From Streptomyces sp. 846.5 (lineage in GTDB: Bacteria > Actinomycetota > Actinomycetes > Streptomycetales > Streptomycetaceae): a DNA stretch of 64,000 nt. The notes beneath the pieces were generated by a model. That model ran no database searches. It saw only the letters and a program-made list of their open reading frames with translations, and was not told the origin of the DNA. The position numbers and the translations under genes are program-made. How positions within the stretch are numbered: the first letter of the stretch is position 1; each line of letters opens with the position of its first letter. The DNA lies in assembly GCF_004365705.1 (NCBI RefSeq), contig NZ_SOBN01000001.1, positions 5,628,001 through 5,692,000 of the forward strand. Reading direction: 5' to 3'. Of this stretch, positions 62,296 through 64,000 are shown piece by piece.

Positions 62296-63930
62296 TCAGG
62301 CGCGGGCTGCGGCGATGGCCGCGCCGAGCGCTTCCTTGATGCGGGGGCCGAGGCGGGAGAAGCCCAGCTCCTTCATGGCGGCGCGGAGGAGTTCGTCCTC
62401 CGTGCGGTCGGTGCCGTCGCCGTCGATCCAGCGCACGACCGAGACGAGCTCGTCGGCGGAGTAGGCGGTGACCGGACGGCCGGCGGTGAACGAGGGCTTG
62501 CGGGGACGGGACGCCGCCTTCGGCTCCTCGACTGCGGGCTCGGCCGCGGCCTCGACAGCCTCGACCTCGACGGGCGCAGCCGTCTCGGCAACCTCGGCCA
62601 CAGCCTCCGGCTCGACCTCAACCTCGACGGCCTCCGGCTGGACCTCGACCTCGGCCTCGACCGTCACCGGCTCAACTGCGACCTCGGCCTCAACCTCGAC
62701 CGTCACCGGCTCGACTGCAGCCTCGACCTCGGCGGCTTCCGCCTCGACCTCGACCTCGGCTTCGGCCTCAACCTCGGCCGTCTCCGGCTCAACTGCGGCC
62801 TCAGTCTCGGCCACCGGCTCGACCTCGGCCTGAGTCTCCTCGACCTCAACCTCCGCCTCAGCCTCGACGGTCTCGGTTTCAGCCACCTCGGCCTCGGCCT
62901 CCGCCGGGACCTCCACCCCCGCCGCGTCGTCCGTCGCGCGGGGGGCGGGCAGCAGGTCGGTGGCGGTGGCCGGGGCCGCCTCGGCGGCTGCGGGCGTCTC
63001 CTCAGTAGCCACCGGGCCGAAGTGGCGGTCGCAGGCGGCGGTGACGGCGTCGGCGTCGGCGCGCTGCTCCGTCAGTTCGGCGAGCAGCTCGCCGTGGCCG
63101 CGCTCCTCGATGCTGTCGCGGAGCGCCCGCAGGGTGGGCAGCCGGTAGAGGGTGCCCTCGTCGGCGGCCAGGCGGTCGACCAGCTCGGCGAGCTCGGCGA
63201 AGGGCAGCCCGGCGAGCTCACCCTGCTCCGGCAGGAGCTTGCCGAGTACGGCCAGGCCGGTGCGGACGGTCTCGACGGACGGGGCCGCGCTGTCCAGCAC
63301 CGCGGCGTCGCTCGGCAGCGCCGGGAGGGTGTCCGGGGCGAGCGCGGCCCAGTCCGCGCGCTGCGCGGCGGCGGCGTTGATCGCGGTGTGCAGCGTGGCG
63401 CGACGGGTGCGCTTGGAGACGGCGAGGTTGCGGGCGGCCTTGGCCAGCGCGCGGCGGTCGCCCCAGGACAGCTTCACGCCCTGCGCCTTGCGGTCGGCGC
63501 TGCTCGCGGTGGCCGCGGAGAGCCGGTCCAGGTCGGCCGACCGGTACGCGGCGGGGGTCAGTGTGGCGAGGGTCTCGCGGACCCGGAGCAGCAGGGCGAC
63601 GGCCTCGGCCACCGCTGCCACCGTGTCCAGCCCGCCCAGCGGCGTGCCGGCGTCGAGCAGCTCGGCGGCCTCGCGGACGGTCGCCAGGTCGCGTCCGCGC
63701 AGCTCGGCGAGGACGGTCGAGGCGGCGCGGGCGTCCTCGGGGGTCGCCACCGTGCCGACCGCCGCGTACCAGGCGTGGGTCTCGGCGGTGAGGGTGAATC
63801 CGCCCTGGGCGGCGTACTTGAGCAGGTCGTCGCGGACGCCTGAGAGGACGTCCGACTGCTGCTCATCGTTCGGAGTGGCCGCAGGGGCCGTTGGTGTCTC
63901 GTCGGTGTTAGTCAGGTCGATCGTCGTCAT
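62296..63930 (-). CDS. acidic Glu/Val/Ala-repeat protein with helicase-associated (DUF3320-like) C-terminus, 544 aa
   Basis: The ATG at 63930 is chosen as the first start with a protein-like follow-up. Residues 1-310 are helical (LPFAELAELVDRLAADEGTL, YRLPTLRALRDSIEERGHGE), in a style I recall from large DUF4011/DUF3320 helicase-like proteins. Residues about 338-478 are a low-complexity tract of Glu, Val, Ala, Thr and Pro repeats (AEVEVEAEAAEVEAAVEP). The last 50 (RWIDGDGTDRTEDELLRAAM, ELGFSRLGPRIKEALGAAIA) resemble the DUF3320 winged-helix-like end. No helicase motifs are present. Confidence 0.68.
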   Translation of the reverse strand: MTTIDLTNTDETPTAPAATPNDEQQSDVLSGVRDDLLKYAAQGGFTLTAETHAWYAAVGTVATPEDARAASTVLAELRGRDLATVREAAELLDAGTPLGGLDTVAAVAEAVALLLRVRETLATLTPAAYRSADLDRLSAATASSADRKAQGVKLSWGDRRALAKAARNLAVSKRTRRATLHTAINAAAAQRADWAALAPDTLPALPSDAAVLDSAAPSVETVRTGLAVLGKLLPEQGELAGLPFAELAELVDRLAADEGTLYRLPTLRALRDSIEERGHGELLAELTEQRADADAVTAACDRHFGPVATEETPAAAEAAPATATDLLPAPRATDDAAGVEVPAEAEAEVAETETVEAEAEVEVEETQAEVEPVAETEAAVEPETAEVEAEAEVEVEAEAAEVEAAVEPVTVEVEAEVAVEPVTVEAEVEVQPEAVEVEVEPEAVAEVAETAAPVEVEAVEAAAEPAVEEPKAASRPRKPSFTAGRPVTAYSADELVSVVRWIDGDGTDRTEDELLRAAMKELGFSRLGPRIKEALGAAIAAARA

Positions 63931-64000
63931 GGTGAGGTCCGCTTCGTGGCAGGGAGGACTGCGGCGTCGGGGCAGAGTCATGCGCAGCGGTGGTCCCGTG

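Noticed and set aside
62218-63843. Plus-strand frame with Leu/Asp/Arg repeats
   Set aside because: Antisense of the Glu/Val-rich tract in the acidic protein gene.

Overview
The window looks like chromosome of a streptomycete-type actinomycete (Streptomyces, Kitasatospora or Streptacidiphilus). Most of it is strongly GC-rich with GC-biased third codon positions, GTG starts and ATGA/TGATG gene couplings are common, and it carries families typical of that group: Lsr2, XRE-DUF5753 with DUF6879, a SARP regulator, CHAP and eqolisin exoenzymes and a PAS-GAF-SpoIIE phosphatase. No tRNA, rRNA, CRISPR array or complete transposon was seen.

Positions 1-27,963 are an accessory region. It holds a partial STAND/NACHT-like NTPase cut by the left edge, a ribbon-helix-helix protein, a two-gene ABC exporter, Lsr2, and an AT-richer minus-strand operon (about 11,490 down to 7,558 or 7,309). 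That operon encodes a 56-residue peptide ending in Cys-Gly-Pro-Gly, a class I isoprenoid-synthase-like enzyme, a GNAT-like protein, a fatty-acid desaturase, a membrane protein and a methyltransferase. Next come an operon of two small resolvase-like proteins, an 82-residue protein and an RsbW-like ATPase, divergent from an XRE-TPR regulator and a 5-formyltetrahydrofolate cyclo-ligase-like gene; a secreted CHAP/beta-propeller protein; a compact RiPP-like cassette (radical SAM enzyme, 43-residue precursor, APH-like kinase); the XRE/DUF6879 trio; a type III restriction-modification pair; recombinase debris; and a VapBC-like toxin-antitoxin pair.

Positions 28,089-40,977 hold a SARP regulator with direct repeats in front of an FAD oxidoreductase, a broken secreted-protein gene, an M48-like membrane protein that has lost its HExxH motif, an AlbA_2-type ATP-binding regulator, a coupled four-gene operon resembling a WXG100/type VII polymorphic toxin locus, and a TetR regulator.

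Positions 41,147-63,930 look more like ordinary chromosome: an F420-type nitroreductase-family enzyme divergent from the TetR gene across two operators, a UvrA-like ABC ATPase with an AraC regulator, an HSP90-like/TPR operon, an eqolisin peptidase, a PQQ-propeller lipoprotein, the SpoIIE phosphatase, a vWA (TROVE/Ro60-like) gene coupled to a conserved unknown, a molybdopterin oxidoreductase, a secreted CBM32-CBM32-GH64-like protein behind a LacI-type palindrome, and an acidic repeat protein.

The two best candidates for undescribed systems are the peptide/isoprenoid-enzyme operon near 7.5-11.5 kb and the radical SAM/peptide/kinase cassette near 17.3-19.4 kb. Both rest on small genes found by reading the gaps directly. 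All functions are inferred from motifs; no database search was run.
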